64,000 nucleotides of DNA from the NCBI GenBank assembly GCA_038043025.1, contig JBBTCW010000020.1, forward strand, positions 1 to 64,000. Reading direction: 5' to 3'. A program made the translations under genes and the position numbers. The notes beneath the pieces are model-generated. The model was not told the origin of the DNA and did not search any database. It saw nothing but the letters and a program-made list of their open reading frames with translations. Source of the stretch: O2-02-FULL-42-9 sp038043025. Its GTDB lineage: Bacteria > Pseudomonadota > Gammaproteobacteria > UBA12402. Positions 29,428 to 37,748 of this stretch are shown piece after piece (position 1 is the first letter of the stretch; each line of letters opens with the position of its first letter).

Positions 29428-29489
29428 GATACAATCCCCGATAAAATATCTAGGCTAAAGCGGACGCAAAACGCTCATCTGAAAAAACT

Positions 29490-29823
29490 GTCATTTCGAG
29501 ATTTCTCCTCCTCCGCTTGCGCGGAGTCGTCGAAATGACAAGAATTTTTGCTCAGAGGGCGCGGAAGAGTCGTCATTCCGGAATTGTTGCGCCGTTGCAC
29601 AACAATGTCCGGAATCCAGAGAACCGCAGTACGGAACTAAAGTCTTCCCTGGATCCCGGATATTCCGCCTTCGGCGGAATTCCGGGATGACGGCTTTTTT
29701 TATTATTTTATTGATCGCCTACGCGGGAAACCCGCGCGGACGGCGACTCAAGGGGAGCGAACGCCCGCTCCCCTTGAGAATCCCCAGGCGTAATGTCCCT
29801 CGCGGCAAGCCGCGGGGAAATCT
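29490..29823. repeat. Three palindromic elements in the radA upstream gap
   Basis: The 450 bases between radA and the lipoprotein gene hold repeats. The 50-base element GTCATTTCGAG...GAAATGAC (29490-29539) is the intact form of the interrupted copy at 16598-16754. GTCATTCCGGAATTGTTGC and its continuation (29572-29620) are the inverse of 42925-42971 with one change. A third element (29708-29823) has three stems, CGCGGGAAACCCGCG, CTCAAGGGGAGCG with its complement, and CTCGCGGCAAGCCGCGGG; a sister copy sits in brnT (33543-33663). Confidence 0.85.
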
Positions 29824-29877
29824 TCATATTATATAATTGACCATCGAGGCTTCGTGAACCGATATATCCTCGCTTCA

Positions 29878-30333
29878 TTAGCTAACGACTTTCCAACTGC
29901 CATCTGTCTGTCGGCAAGCTCTTCCGTAAATTTGTTGGTCTTTGCCGGCAATCGTCGCTTTCGTAATATATTCGCGACAAGGTTGATTCTGCGAATAATA
30001 CGTCTTGGTCGGCGTTACTGCATAATGATTTCCATTGTCAGGGTTTGTCCAGGTCGTGGTATGTCTTGTGGGTGTTTTTTCCAATGCGCGTTGTGCACGT
30101 AATTGATCATTTTCATCCATTGTTTTGCCAATTTGACCGCCGATTAATGCGCCGGCAACAGCGCCTAATCCTACGCCAACTAATTGACCTGTTCCGCGAC
30201 CAAATCGACTGCCCACTAAACCGCCTAATGCAGCACCACTCACTGCACCTACTTGCTGTTTGGACATGTTTTCACAACCAGAAATCCCTAAAGCCATGGC
30301 TATACTTAAACCAATAACAATAATCTTTCTCAT
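29878..30333 (-). CDS. Glycine-zipper outer-membrane lipoprotein (17 kDa surface antigen type)
   Basis: A 151-residue lipoprotein. The signal peptide ends in a lipobox at LGISGC (Cys about residue 20). A glycine-zipper stretch follows (about residues 29-70: GAVSGAALGGLVGSRFGRG and VGLGAVAGALIGGQIG). The C-terminal half holds NPDNGNHYAVTPTKTYY and CREYITKATIAGK, as in the RT0821/Lpp0805 surface proteins of Rickettsia and Legionella. Likely role is outer-membrane integrity; the exact function is unknown. It has its own upstream region (30334-30400) and palindromic repeats beyond that. Confidence 0.85.
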   Translation of the reverse strand: MRKIIVIGLSIAMALGISGCENMSKQQVGAVSGAALGGLVGSRFGRGTGQLVGVGLGAVAGALIGGQIGKTMDENDQLRAQRALEKTPTRHTTTWTNPDNGNHYAVTPTKTYYSQNQPCREYITKATIAGKDQQIYGRACRQTDGSWKVVS

Positions 30334-30405
30334 TGAAATTATCCTTTCAAAAATTAAAGTACTATTCTAAACACCCGCACATAAAAATACAATTCTTTTC
30401 ATACA

Positions 30406-30526
30406 CAGCTCTGAGCTGCTGTGTAGGTAAATTACCTACGCAAAATTAATCCGCGCAGCTCTGAGCTGCTGCCGAGCAGTCACAGCAAGCACTCTGGCGG
30501 GTCTATTTTGCGCAGCTCTGAGCTGC
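30406..30526. repeat. Three copies of the GCAGCTCTGAGCTGC palindrome before and in the alr 3' end
   Basis: Copies at 30406-30420, 30455-30469 and 30512-30526. Between the first two is a second palindrome GTAGGTAAATTACCTAC (30423-30439). The block 30420-30497 is the inverted partner of 27103-27172. The last copy encodes AAQSC near the end of Alr. Confidence 0.85.
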
Positions 30527-31585
30527 TGCGACGCGCTTCACATGACACAATAACTCATATGGAATCGTATCCGCCGACTTGGCAACATACTCAATCGGCA
30601 AATCTTTGCCCCATAACATTACAAAATCACCAACTCTTGCTTGCTTACACGGGCGTAAATCCACGGCAATCATATCCATCGAGACGCGACCCACAAGCGG
30701 ACAAATCGTATCATTCACCAACACCGGCGTTCCATTTTTTGCATGACGCGGATAACCATCGCCATACCCGATCGCCACAATACCAACGGGCATATTTTCT
30801 TCACATCGATAAGCTCTACCATAACCAATGCAATCACCTTTTTCACATTGCGCAATCGCTGTCAGCTTGCTCATCAATGTCATAACCGGTTCTAAATCAT
30901 GATCATAGCCCACTTTATTTTCAAACGGCGATACCCCGTATAATATAATTCCCGGCCGCACCCAATTGGCATGCGCTTCAGGAAAAGTTAAAATGCCGGC
31001 CGAATTTGCTAAACTTCTTTCGCCAGGCAAGTGGCGAGTCATTTCATAAAATTTTTTAATTTGCCATTCAGTGATTGCCTTGTCATGCGCATTCGCATCC
31101 GCAAAATGCGTCATTAAATTAATCGGAAAAATAATATTTTTACAATCGCTTAATTTCGTATACGCTTCACCAAAATCACTCAAGACAAAGCCCAATCGAT
31201 TCATGCCTAAATTTATTTTCAGCCAAACTTTTATCGGCGCGGCAATGCGCGCTTGCTGTAACGCATCAATTTGCCAAAACTGATGTACAACAATTTCAAA
31301 ACCTAACTCGCTAATCGTTTGCAATTCATCCGGCTCGAAAAAACCACCCATTAAAATAATACGATTTTGCAATCCCGCACGACGCAATTCAACCGCTTCG
31401 GACAAACACGCCACGCCAAACGCATCGGCTTCGACAAGCGTCTGTGCCACGCGTACAGCGCCATGACCATACGCATTAGCCTTGACCATTGCAATTATTT
31501 TACTCTTGGGTGCAAGCGCACGAACGCGCGAAAAATTATGTTGCAACGCATCTAAATCAACATGCATTACCGCTGGACGTGTCAT
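30503..31585 (-). CDS. alr: Alanine racemase
   Basis: A 360-residue pyridoxal-phosphate enzyme that makes D-Ala for the peptidoglycan stem peptide. The N-terminal barrel carries the PLP lysine in MVKANAYGHGA (near residue 35) and the C-terminal beta-domain carries the second catalytic Tyr in GYGRAYRC. The segment VSMDMIAVDL is typical. The start overlaps the dnaB stop as TAATG, so the two are coupled. The final residues AAQSCAK derive from a palindromic repeat. Confidence 0.95.
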   Translation of the reverse strand: MTRPAVMHVDLDALQHNFSRVRALAPKSKIIAMVKANAYGHGAVRVAQTLVEADAFGVACLSEAVELRRAGLQNRIILMGGFFEPDELQTISELGFEIVVHQFWQIDALQQARIAAPIKVWLKINLGMNRLGFVLSDFGEAYTKLSDCKNIIFPINLMTHFADANAHDKAITEWQIKKFYEMTRHLPGERSLANSAGILTFPEAHANWVRPGIILYGVSPFENKVGYDHDLEPVMTLMSKLTAIAQCEKGDCIGYGRAYRCEENMPVGIVAIGYGDGYPRHAKNGTPVLVNDTICPLVGRVSMDMIAVDLRPCKQARVGDFVMLWGKDLPIEYVAKSADTIPYELLCHVKRVAAAQSCAK

Positions 31586-32970
31586 TAAATATCCTGATTC
31601 GTATATGCCGTGCTTGTAAAATTTTCGAAACGCGTATATTGCCCAAAAAAGGTTAACGGAATTTTACCAATCGGGCCATTACGTTGTTTGGCAATAATGA
31701 TTTCGGCTTTGCCTTTGTCCGGACTGTTTTCATTGTACACTTCGTCACGATAAATAAAGACGATCAAATCCGCATCCTGTTCAATGCTGCCCGACTCACG
31801 CAAGTCAGACATGATCGGTCGTTTATCCGAACGCTGTTCCAAACTACGATTTAATTGCGAAAGCGCCAACACCGGCACATTTAGTTCTTTCGCCAATGCT
31901 TTTAAATTTCGCGACACCTCTGAAATTTCCGTTGCACGATTTTCTTTTGTACCCACCACTTGCATCAATTGCAAATAATCAATAACAATCAAACCTAATT
32001 CGCCTTGCTCTCGATGCACGCGACGTGCGCGCGAACGCACTTCGGCCGGTGATAAACTTGGCGTATCATCAATAAATAAACACGATTCCGATAACATACT
32101 CACGGCAGACGTAATGCGCGGCCAATCCTCTTCCGCTAATTTGCCCGTACGAACTTTATGTTGATCGATACGGCCGAGCGATGACATCATACGCATAGCC
32201 AATGATTCGCCCGACATTTCCATACTAAAAATTAACACCGGTTTTTTTGTTTTAATCGCGGCATGTTCAGCAATGTTCATCGCCATTGCCGTTTTACCCA
32301 TCGAAGGACGACCGGCTAAAATAATTAAATCCGAGTTTTGTAATCCCGACGTTTTTTCATCAAAATCATGAAAACCCGTTGGCAGTCCCGTAATCGGCTC
32401 ATGACTATGAAACAAGGTATCAATACGATCCACGGCATGCGCGAGTAATGTTTTAATGCTTTTTGCGCCCGACCCCCGCGTATGCTGTTCAGCAATCGCA
32501 AACACACGTCGCTCAGCATCATCCAATAAATTATTACTCTCGCGACCTTCTGTATTAAATGCACTATCCGCAATTTCGGCGGCCACGCCAATTAATTGGC
32601 GCAACACCGAACGCTCACGCACAATACCCGCATACGCCACAATATTTGCCGCGCTGGGAACATTTTTAGCCAACTCAAATAAATAAATCTCACCGCCTGC
32701 TCGCTCCAAATCACCACGTTCTTTCAACACTTCGGCTAATGTCAGTACATCAAACGGTTTTTGCTGACTCGAGAGCAGCGCAACGGCATTAAAGATCAAA
32801 CGATGATCAGCTCGATAAAAATCAGCCGCCGAAATATGATCAATTATCTTATCCCACGCCTCATTATCGAGCATCAATCCACCCAGCACGGCTTGCTCGG
32901 CCTCCACGGAGTGTGGTGGAACTTTGGCATTCAACAAAGATTTTTGTTTGATTAAAATTTGATCGTTCAT
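31585..32970 (-). CDS. dnaB: Replicative DNA helicase DnaB
   Basis: A 461-residue hexameric helicase. The N-terminal domain starts at PPHSVEAEQAVLGGLM; the RecA-like C-terminal domain has Walker A GRPSMGKTAMAMN near residue 225, Walker B LIVIDYLQLM near residue 330 and the DLRESGSIEQDAD block near 400. No intein is present. It belongs to the rpsF-rpsR-rplI-dnaB-alr order common in bacteria, but brnTA and two envelope genes separate it from rplI. In the 165 bases upstream, before brnA, I see no clear promoter. Confidence 0.97.
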   Translation of the reverse strand: MNDQILIKQKSLLNAKVPPHSVEAEQAVLGGLMLDNEAWDKIIDHISAADFYRADHRLIFNAVALLSSQQKPFDVLTLAEVLKERGDLERAGGEIYLFELAKNVPSAANIVAYAGIVRERSVLRQLIGVAAEIADSAFNTEGRESNNLLDDAERRVFAIAEQHTRGSGAKSIKTLLAHAVDRIDTLFHSHEPITGLPTGFHDFDEKTSGLQNSDLIILAGRPSMGKTAMAMNIAEHAAIKTKKPVLIFSMEMSGESLAMRMMSSLGRIDQHKVRTGKLAEEDWPRITSAVSMLSESCLFIDDTPSLSPAEVRSRARRVHREQGELGLIVIDYLQLMQVVGTKENRATEISEVSRNLKALAKELNVPVLALSQLNRSLEQRSDKRPIMSDLRESGSIEQDADLIVFIYRDEVYNENSPDKGKAEIIIAKQRNGPIGKIPLTFFGQYTRFENFTSTAYTNQDI

Positions 32971-33135
32971 AGTTTGCGCACCATAAGATTTTAGAGAAGG
33001 AGTTACAACAATTGTGGCGCATTACGGAGGAGGATTCAATGGGTATTTTTTTGGGGGGAGGGTGTCATGTCAAGAAGTTTGGGGTCTGCCACATGTTACA
33101 GAATCTTTCCTCATATGCTTGACCGCCAAAAAACT

Positions 33136-33462
33136 CTATTTGTCTGTTTGCCTACGATCCAACGCTTTGGCTAGCTTGCGGATAAATATTGCATCATGTA
33201 ATAATCCAGCTTTCAATTCTTCCACATCATCGCAGCTTGTGCGACGTGATTTATCAATTAACCGTCTCAATACCTGGTTAATTTGCGTCTGATAAGGCAA
33301 TGCACCAGGATTCGTTGCCTCTGCTTTAAAGTAATCAAGCACATCTTGATCCAGTGAAATCGTAATACGTACTTTATTCCCAACAGGTTCTGGCGCTTGT
33401 AATGCCGACAAGATGCCTCGACGCTTTACTCTCAGATTTTTAAGATTATATTCCTTCTTCAT
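33136..33462 (-). CDS. brnA: BrnA-family antitoxin
   Basis: A 108-residue ribbon-helix-helix protein. The core KVRITISLDQDVLDYFK followed by a helix with PYQTQINQVLRRLID is characteristic of BrnA (about residues 32-75). It is the DNA-binding antitoxin that binds the BrnT ribonuclease and represses the brnTA operon. Normally brnT and brnA overlap or nearly so; here an inserted palindromic element leaves 81 bases between them. The C-terminal 35 residues are longer than in many BrnA proteins. It looks intact. Confidence 0.85.
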   Translation of the reverse strand: MKKEYNLKNLRVKRRGILSALQAPEPVGNKVRITISLDQDVLDYFKAEATNPGALPYQTQINQVLRRLIDKSRRTSCDDVEELKAGLLHDAIFIRKLAKALDRRQTDK

Positions 33463-33542
33463 AACTTTTCACCTCTCGTCTCGTTGCTAATCGGGCTGAA
33501 ATAAAAATCCTCGCTGCAAGCAGACGAGGCATTTTTATTTTT

Positions 33543-33663
33543 TTTATTGATCGCCTGCGCGGGAAACCCGCGCGGACGGCGACTCAAGGGGAGCGGGCGC
33601 TCGCTCCCCTTGAGAAACCCCACGCGCAAGGTGCTCGCGACAAGTCGCGAGGTATGGGAAAAT
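33543..33663. repeat. Structured palindromic element inserted in the brnT 3' end
   Basis: About 120 bases, closely similar to 29708-29823: it begins TTTATTGATCGCCT, contains CGCGGGAAACCCGCG, a CTCAAGGGGAGCG stem with its complement, and a CTCGCGACAAGTCGCGAG stem, and ends near GGGAAAATC. It supplies the stop codon and last 38 or so codons of brnT. Confidence 0.85.
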
Positions 33664-33882
33664 CAAGCGTATCGCATTGTTCCGTAGCGTGTAACACACG
33701 AGCAATAACCGCCCTTTATCAGAATGTGCAATCATGATTTCTCGCTCTTCATCTTTACTATGCTCAGGATCATAAAACACGACTTGATGCATATCATAAA
33801 AGCAGGTCACCGCCTCCTCAAAGGCAATGCCATGTTTCATGACATTCATTGCCGCTTTGGTTTCATGCCATTCAAATTCCAT
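33544..33882 (-). pseudogene. brnT: BrnT-family toxin with C-terminus replaced by a palindromic element
   Basis: The N-terminal 73 residues are normal BrnT: MEFEWHETKAAMNVMKHG, FEEAVTCF, DPEHSKDEERE, GRLLLVCYTLRNNAIRLI. BrnT is a RelE-fold ribonuclease. The family's usual C-terminus after the I-R-L-I strand (with the SARxATxxER type segment) is missing. From there the frame runs through the repeat at 33543-33663 and ends ARVSRAGDQ. The product is 112 residues, longer than usual, with a foreign tail. The toxin is probably inactive, though this needs an assay. The antitoxin downstream remains intact. Confidence 0.75.
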
Positions 33883-34015
33883 AATATATGTATATCATAT
33901 GCATTTAATGCACGCAAGAATTATTGCGGGAAGTTTCAGTAGCACATGAGCATTTTGAAGAGATTTTTCACCAAAAAGCGCCAAAATATGGACGTTCCTT
34001 GATTGCGCTGAATAG

Positions 34016-34780
34016 TTACGCCCAATTCTTTCTAATCAATAGATCGCGGTAATATACCAAGCGAACAGATATCACCCATGGCATCGCAAACACACTAAAA
34101 ACCAGATATAACAAGGCATACGTATAATGCATGTAATAACCATGGGGCAACAAATAGACTCTCAATGGAGCAAGCAAAATAGCAGGCAACAGCGATATTA
34201 TAATCATAATGCCCGTACGCCAATAATTTTTATTGACGAGCTTAACGCTGTTTCGAATCGATGCGAACACGCCATCTTGACGGATAATAATATTTTGTCC
34301 AATTTGAGAAAAACAAATTCCAACAGCGAAAGCTAATACGAGCGTAGCTATACCCATCTCAACTTTCAATGGTGGATATAGCATTGTCAGCACAAACGAA
34401 ACAAAAACTATTAATATCAGCCCTATAAGAAACACCAACCACCATACAAGATATGCTAACAACATTTTAAAGTATTTAAAAAAACTATATTTTAAAACAT
34501 GCCCCAGAGATATTGACTCAGATACACTGGTTTCATACGCCTGATACAGAAGCACTATATTTTGATACAAACCCACCAACAAGAGTAACAAAGTGACCGC
34601 CCCCACTGCACCACTGCCTATTTCCCAATGGCGCAGAGCATACACCGAGAGCGGATGAAGAACCAACCCAAAAACAATAATAATCGGCATCAATTGCCAA
34701 AAAACCTGGCGATACAAACACCATGAATTGCGAATGACCTCGATGATGGTCGATTTCCTATCGTTATATTGAAATGTCAT
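34016..34780 (-). CDS. Membrane protein of unknown function, six predicted helices
   Basis: I take the ATG at 34780 because GGAGAG precedes it by seven bases; the product is 254 residues. It shows about six hydrophobic stretches (around residues 28-50, 56-78, 105-135, 140-165, 185-205 and 215-240) and no charged catalytic motif. The N-terminus ESTI-like segment (KSTIIEVIRNSWCLYRQV) resembles inner-membrane proteins of the YciC/UPF0259 kind, but I cannot assign it. It lies between brnT and a lipoprotein gene on the same strand. The 133 bases before brnT (33883-34015) show no clear feature. Confidence 0.7.
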   Translation of the reverse strand: MTFQYNDRKSTIIEVIRNSWCLYRQVFWQLMPIIIVFGLVLHPLSVYALRHWEIGSGAVGAVTLLLLLVGLYQNIVLLYQAYETSVSESISLGHVLKYSFFKYFKMLLAYLVWWLVFLIGLILIVFVSFVLTMLYPPLKVEMGIATLVLAFAVGICFSQIGQNIIIRQDGVFASIRNSVKLVNKNYWRTGIMIIISLLPAILLAPLRVYLLPHGYYMHYTYALLYLVFSVFAMPWVISVRLVYYRDLLIRKNWA

Positions 34781-34827
34781 AAATCTCTCCAATAATTAAA
34801 GCTGAGCCATCCAACCCGCTCGTCAAA

Positions 34828-35235
34828 CTATTTCCCCTTCTTCCCCGTGGCATTGCATTTCATCGGCACCACCAAGGTTTGCGAGTAATCATATGCCGCA
34901 CCATCGGCCGTATCAACCCCTGCACCAACAATCCCACCAAATACAACATTTCCAAAGGCCATGCCTTTTGTGGTGGACTTAAAAGTTTTTGTGACGGGCT
35001 TACAACCTGTTTTGTGACAACTCACATGCAAATCACCATAAGCGCGATGCACCGTAACAGAGCCTGGCGTACTCTTAACATGCCATGTGCCTTTGCTATT
35101 GGTTAACAAACATTGCGCATTTTCAACCGGAGGCGTCGTCACAGAAATTGATTCGTTCGTACCATTAACAATGGAGGCACAACCGCTTAAAAGGCCGACT
35201 GAAATCACTAATAGAGAAAGACTGATCTTGTTCAT
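34828..35235 (-). CDS. Lipoprotein of unknown function
   Basis: I start at the ATG at 35235 (135 aa) because AAGGAAC precedes it; a GTG two codons earlier is possible. The signal peptide ends in the lipobox LLSGCAS, so it should be lipidated at Cys about residue 20. The mature part has four Cys (two near SCHKTGCKP), a hydrophobic glycine-rich loop (GNVVFGGIVGAGVD) and a Lys-rich end. Similar small lipoproteins are widespread in gammaproteobacteria, without known function. It follows rplI by about 50 bases on the same strand. Confidence 0.75.
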   Translation of the reverse strand: MNKISLSLLVISVGLLSGCASIVNGTNESISVTTPPVENAQCLLTNSKGTWHVKSTPGSVTVHRAYGDLHVSCHKTGCKPVTKTFKSTTKGMAFGNVVFGGIVGAGVDTADGAAYDYSQTLVVPMKCNATGKKGK

Positions 35236-35288
35236 TATCACTGTTCCTTTTATAGAAGATTTTTAAAACAAAAAAATATATTACTCTA

Positions 35289-35783
35289 TTACTCTTCGCC
35301 TTTTTCCATTTCATCCGTCGTCACATCGTCTGCTGTTTCCTCGGATTTGACGTTCAGCTTAATTTTAACTTTTACATCGCTGTGGAAAATTAACACTATA
35401 TTGTATTCGCCCGTAGAACGAATTGGACCATCGGGCAAAGTGACTTCGGATTTTTCAACCGTTAAGCCTTTCGCCGTAATCGCATCGACAATTTCGCGCA
35501 CGCCGATGGAGCCAAATAATTTACCTGCCTCTTGTGCTTTGCATGTTAACGTAATCTCTAAATTTTTGAAGGGTTCAGCACGCTTTTGTGCAGCGGCTAA
35601 ATGCTCCGCAGCAATTTTTTCGAGTTCTGCGCGACGCGCTTCAAATTTTTTGATATTTTCTTCATTGGCCGGCACCGCTTTGCCATAAGGAATTAAATGG
35701 TTACGCGCATAACCCGGTTTAACTTTTACAGTATCGCCTAACTTACCTAAATTATGAACCGCTTCTAATAAAATAACTTCCAT
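35289..35783 (-). CDS. rplI: 50S ribosomal protein L9
   Basis: A 164-residue protein. The N-terminal domain MEVILLEAVHNLGKLGD followed by VKPGYARNHLIPYG binds 23S rRNA; a long central helix and the C-terminal domain (GSIGVREIVDAI) follow. The C-terminal extension with EETADDVTTDEMEKGEE is acidic and a little longer than the usual 150 residues. Its start is 1 base after the DUF2232 gene stop, so the genes are coupled. Confidence 0.97.
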   Translation of the reverse strand: MEVILLEAVHNLGKLGDTVKVKPGYARNHLIPYGKAVPANEENIKKFEARRAELEKIAAEHLAAAQKRAEPFKNLEITLTCKAQEAGKLFGSIGVREIVDAITAKGLTVEKSEVTLPDGPIRSTGEYNIVLIFHSDVKVKIKLNVKSEETADDVTTDEMEKGEE

Positions 35784-35784
35784 A

Positions 35785-36693
35785 CTATCCTCTCTTTAAC
35801 TTTAAATTAAATCGTTCTCTAAAATCAATGGCCACATCTAACACGGCAATGATAACCAGCAACCCAATGGCCATTGGAAATACGCCCATCAAAACCGCCA
35901 ACAACGAAAACAGTATCGCAATTTTCAATGTCGATAAGCGCCGCGCCAATAATGTCGCATGAATAACGCTAATCCCAACCAATAAAAATGGCAACAACAA
36001 TATCGGCAACACATCGCGCGCAAAACTCACATTAAACCACGCAAGCAACACACCAACAATTAATATTACAACAGACACAGCTCTCACCCGAAAATTTAAC
36101 CACTCTGCTAGCCATGCCTGCGGCAATTGCACGATTGATTGCAAAAATCGACCCACCATCAATTCACTGATGGCTGCAAGTACTACAATCGCCGCCTGTA
36201 CGCCCGTTGCGAATTGCGCAAACACTGGCAATATTTTATTAATGCGATCCATCTTAAAGGACAACGGCGTAAATTCCATAATACGCTGGATAGATTGAGT
36301 GATTTCTCCAACCCACCACTTAGTGATGTCGGGATAATATAAATGAATACCAATCACCCCTACAATACCGATAAACGTGCCAATCTCCAATACCACTATC
36401 CAGCTCGCATACCGTTTCAACAACAAGGTCAAACACCAGACAAACAGTAGCCCGAACACAACCGAATTAAAAAATGGCATCCATATATGCATGGCGCCCA
36501 ATACGATATAAGGCAATGCCGCCCACAACACCACCAGAAAGCCTTCGTATGCGCCTTTTGATAAAGTAATCAAAGCCACAATGGCAGCACTCATCCATCC
36601 CAATAGCGGAATAAACAAGAAAAGCAGCGCCATCCCAATCGCTTGCACTCGTCCACGAAGGACAAATTGAGCAAAGTTACGTGCCAATGACAT
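35785..36693 (-). CDS. DUF2232-type integral membrane protein
   Basis: A 302-residue polytopic protein with roughly eight hydrophobic segments. I start it at ATG 36693, one base after the rpsR stop, rather than at the upstream frame start, which would lie inside rpsR. Membrane proteins of this kind often sit between rpsR and rplI in gammaproteobacteria. The function is unknown; the family has been linked to membrane or spore processes in Firmicutes only. No catalytic motif is visible. Confidence 0.8.
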   Translation of the reverse strand: MSLARNFAQFVLRGRVQAIGMALLFLFIPLLGWMSAAIVALITLSKGAYEGFLVVLWAALPYIVLGAMHIWMPFFNSVVFGLLFVWCLTLLLKRYASWIVVLEIGTFIGIVGVIGIHLYYPDITKWWVGEITQSIQRIMEFTPLSFKMDRINKILPVFAQFATGVQAAIVVLAAISELMVGRFLQSIVQLPQAWLAEWLNFRVRAVSVVILIVGVLLAWFNVSFARDVLPILLLPFLLVGISVIHATLLARRLSTLKIAILFSLLAVLMGVFPMAIGLLVIIAVLDVAIDFRERFNLKLKRG

Positions 36694-36694
36694 A

Positions 36695-36919
36695 TTATTT
36701 ATGGCTATCGCAATAAGGTAATAACGATAACAATCGCGACACCTTAATTGCATTTGTTAACAAACGTTGATGCTTGGCGCATGTTCCTGTAATACGACTC
36801 GGCACAATCTTGCTCGTTTCTGAAATAAAACGCCCCAACAATTCTACGTCTTTAAAATCTATGTCTGTCATCTCATTAACACAAAAGTAACAAACTTTTT
36901 TACGTCTAAAGTAAGCCAT
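36695..36919 (-). CDS. rpsR: 30S ribosomal protein S18
   Basis: A 74-residue protein with the S18 pattern: [10 protein letters not shown] at the N-terminus, [29 protein letters not shown] in the middle (here in two adjoining pieces of the conserved core) and a short tail. It binds 16S rRNA next to S6 on the platform. It follows rpsF by five bases. Confidence 0.97.
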   Translation of the reverse strand: MAYFRRKKVCYFCVNEMTDIDFKDVELLGRFISETSKIVPSRITGTCAKHQRLLTNAIKVSRLLSLLPYCDSHK

Positions 36920-36924
36920 TATTT

Positions 36925-37320
36925 TTACTCCTCATTATCCATTTCAGTCGTTTTGACGTCTACCCGGCGTTTTTCGAATCGAACCGGCTCTTGATGCTTA
37001 TTGGCTTCTTTTGCCAATGGCGATACGGCAGTAATAGCATAGTCACGTCGAATGACAAGCGACCGCAATACCGCATCGTTAAAACGAAACAAATGATTTA
37101 ACTCATCCAAGGTTTCTTGATCACATTCGATGTTCATCAACAAGTAATGTGCTTTATGCACTTTTTCAATTTGGTAAGCGAGTTGACGTCGACCCCAATT
37201 TTCTAAGCGGTGCACGATTGCTTTATGAGTGCTCATGACCTGACGATAACGATCCAACATGGCTGGAACTTGTTCGCTTTGATCGGGATGGATCAAAAGA
37301 ACGACTTCATAATGTCGCAT
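36925..37320 (-). CDS. rpsF: 30S ribosomal protein S6
   Basis: I start at ATG 37320 behind GAGGAGAAT, giving [15 protein letters not shown] and 131 residues; a longer frame to 37368 lacks a ribosome site. The RRM-like S6 fold includes the segments [12 protein letters not shown] and [10 protein letters not shown]. It heads the rpsF-rpsR-DUF2232-rplI cluster. S6 and S18 bind as a pair, and in many bacteria S6:S18 represses its own leader; I cannot confirm a leader site here. Confidence 0.97.
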   Translation of the reverse strand: MRHYEVVLLIHPDQSEQVPAMLDRYRQVMSTHKAIVHRLENWGRRQLAYQIEKVHKAHYLLMNIECDQETLDELNHLFRFNDAVLRSLVIRRDYAITAVSPLAKEANKHQEPVRFEKRRVDVKTTEMDNEE

Positions 37321-37428
37321 ATGATTCTCCTCTTGGTTTATCAGCCGCCAAAATATTTGATGCGGCAAGGAAATAATTATTTAAAAAGAACAACTTAACA
37401 GGAGGCATTGTATTTAAATTTATTCAAC

Positions 37429-37458
37429 TTGACAAGTCTTTTATCAACAGACAAAATA
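37429..37458 (+). promoter_or_regulatory. Probable tRNA-Met promoter
   Basis: TTGACA (37429-37434) is a perfect -35. The -10 is weak: CAAAAT at 17 bases or AAAATA at 18 bases spacing. The tRNA starts about 70 bases later. Confidence 0.5.
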
Positions 37459-37468
37459 GTGCTCTTTA

Positions 37469-37524
37469 ATCAAACGGTTAAGCCCAGAGAACGCTTCGCT
37501 TACCTCAGGGCTGAGGATTTGATT
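37469..37524. repeat. Palindromic element before tRNA-Met
   Basis: An imperfect hairpin: AATCAAAC at the left pairs with GATTTGATT at the right, with AGCCC and GGGCT inner arms and a CGCTTCG loop region. It lies in the leader of the tRNA transcript. Confidence 0.6.
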
Positions 37525-37526
37525 AT

Positions 37527-37603
37527 GGCTACGTAGCTCAGTTGGTTAGAGCGCGGCACTCATAATGCTGAGGTCGGTGGTTCGAGTCCACCCGTAGCCA
37601 CCA
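37527..37603 (+). tRNA. tRNA-Met (CAT), elongator
   Basis: A 77-base cloverleaf with encoded CCA. Acceptor GGCTACG pairs with CGTAGCC. The anticodon stem CGGCA/TGCTG closes the loop CTCATAA with anticodon CAT. The T-loop is GGTTCGAGTCC. The first acceptor pair is intact (G:C), as in elongator and unlike initiator tRNA-fMet, and the sequence resembles Escherichia coli metT. An isoleucine tRNA with modified CAT is less likely. Confidence 0.95.
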
Positions 37604-37748
37604 TATTTTTCAAGCAGTTATTGTTATCTCCTCCGAAAGCATTCCACTTTTGGGTGACGGTTGATTTGTCATTGAATGGGCAAATAAAGGCAAGTAATCA
37701 TAGCTCATGAGACTTTTGCTTTTCTACACACGAAACAACTGGCTTACT

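Noticed and set aside
29200..29538. 112-codon plus-strand ORF inside and after the radA start
   Set aside because: Antisense shadow of radA continued into the palindromic element; no start context.
27069..30526. CRISPR array made of the GCAGCTC palindromes
   Set aside because: Spacing is irregular, copies fall inside genes, there are no unique spacers of constant length and no cas genes.
33883..34015. Possible gene fragment between brnT and the membrane protein
   Set aside because: The short frames give no family pattern, so I cannot call it a remnant.
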